14,793 nucleotides of DNA from Alphaproteobacteria bacterium (GTDB lineage: Bacteria; Pseudomonadota; Alphaproteobacteria; Caulobacterales; Caulobacteraceae). The stretch spans positions 1 to 14,793 of the forward strand of contig JAHINZ010000277.1 of assembly GCA_018895795.1 (NCBI GenBank), in the 5' to 3' direction. The notes beneath the pieces were generated by a model, which worked only from the letters and a program-made list of their open reading frames with translations, had not been told where the DNA came from and ran no database searches. Each line of letters opens with the position of its first letter. Positions within the stretch are counted from its first letter, which is position 1. The translations under genes and the position numbers were made by a program. Shown piece by piece: positions 14,193 through 14,793 of the stretch.

Positions 14193-14280
14193 CTGACCTC
14201 GCGCCGTACATTACAGCCTTTTCATCTGCGTTCCGCCCACACTTGGGGCAGCATCCGGCCTCCTTGGGGAGATATCTGAA

Positions 14281-14793
14281 ATGCGTCTTGTTTTGCTGGC
14301 CGCCGCTTCCGCCGCCGCTCTTTGCCTGGCGGCGCCGACCGCCTTCGCCGCCGAAGCCAAGCCAATGTACGGCGCGTGGGGCGTCGACCTGACCGCGCGC
14401 GACACCTCGGTCACGCCGGGCACCGATTTCAACCGCTACGCCAACGGCGCGTGGGAAGCCAAGACCCAGATCCCGGCCGATCAGCCGTCGGCCGGCGTCG
14501 GCTATGATGTCTATAACCGCTCGCAGGACCAACTTCGCACCCTGATCGAAACGGCCGACGCCTCGACCCAGATCGGCGGACTGTACAAGAGCTTCACCGA
14601 CGAGGCCCGCGTCGAGGCGCTGGACGACCAGCCGTTGAAGGCCGACCTGGCCGTGATCGCCGCGGTCAAGTCCAAGAGCGACTTCGCCCTGGCCATGGGC
14701 CGCGCCCATGGCGGCTTCGGCGGCGACGTGTTCTCGCTGGATATCTATCCCGACGCCAAGACCCCCGAGATCAACACGATCTATATCGGTCAG
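14281..14793 (+). CDS. M13 family metallopeptidase, N-terminal 171 residues (cut by window edge)
   Basis: This is the start of a neprilysin/endothelin-converting-enzyme type zinc peptidase (M13). Bacterial members are exported and degrade oligopeptides. The reading frame is open from the ATG to the right edge. Residues 1-23 are a Sec signal peptide (MRLVLLAAASAAAL core, cleavage AFA|AEA). GVDLTARDTSVTPGTDFNRYANGAW (34-58) is the characteristic N-terminal segment of the family, followed by IPADQPS and the helical region with SQDQLRTLIE and IGGLYKSFTDEARVE. The catalytic HExxH and ExxxD motifs lie beyond the window. GGGGAG (14266-14271) is a good ribosome site 9 nt before the ATG; its GGAG could pair with CTCC at 14260-14263 in a small 4-bp hairpin, probably without meaning. 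Its own promoter is likely in the 88-nt gap but not recognised. Confidence 0.92.
   Translation, partial: MRLVLLAAASAAALCLAAPTAFAAEAKPMYGAWGVDLTARDTSVTPGTDFNRYANGAWEAKTQIPADQPSAGVGYDVYNRSQDQLRTLIETADASTQIGGLYKSFTDEARVEALDDQPLKADLAVIAAVKSKSDFALAMGRAHGGFGGDVFSLDIYPDAKTPEINTIYIGQ

Overview
The window is GC-rich DNA that looks chromosomal and alphaproteobacterial, most likely from Caulobacter or a close relative (Caulobacteraceae). This is inferred from two TonB-dependent receptors of the type abundant in that group, a Tat/Sec-exported oxidase cassette, an exported M13 peptidase and the codon use. No species call is possible from sequence reading alone. I see no tRNA, rRNA, CRISPR array, insertion sequence or phage gene. 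All genes look intact except the two cut by the window edges.

Left block (1-4556, all on the minus strand). A WYL-domain regulator, the 23S rRNA methyltransferase gene rlmJ and the chromate-transporter gene chrA form a tightly overlapping run. A membrane-anchored helix-hairpin-helix protein with a long acidic spacer follows, and a clear intrinsic terminator at 486-517 closes the run. Beyond it, the first 80 codons of a TonB-dependent receptor run off the left edge.

Centre (4628-8540). A 114-residue protein of unknown function diverges from the WYL regulator. A complete 882-residue TonB-dependent receptor follows. It ends at a strong hairpin terminator that also lies between it and a convergent GNAT acetyltransferase gene.

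Exported amine-oxidation cassette (8847-11370, plus strand). Three genes encode a Tat-exported flavin amine oxidase, a small signal-peptide-bearing c-type cytochrome and a signal-peptide-bearing RidA-family protein. Together they suggest a periplasmic amine dehydrogenase that passes electrons to cytochrome c and whose reactive imine product is hydrolysed by a dedicated RidA. A perfect 18-bp palindrome lies upstream and an intrinsic terminator closes the unit. This is the most interesting system in the window.

Right block (11441-14793, plus strand). Between that terminator and purB there is a near-consensus promoter overlapping a 14-bp palindrome. About 67 nt after the predicted start comes another strong terminator, which suggests a small RNA with exposed CCUCC motifs or a purB attenuator. 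Next come purB, a 2-oxoglutarate/Fe(II) oxygenase and a family-6 hypoxanthine-DNA glycosylase, nearly touching or overlapping. Pairing AMP synthesis from IMP with repair of deoxyinosine is suggestive. The window ends inside an exported M13 metallopeptidase.
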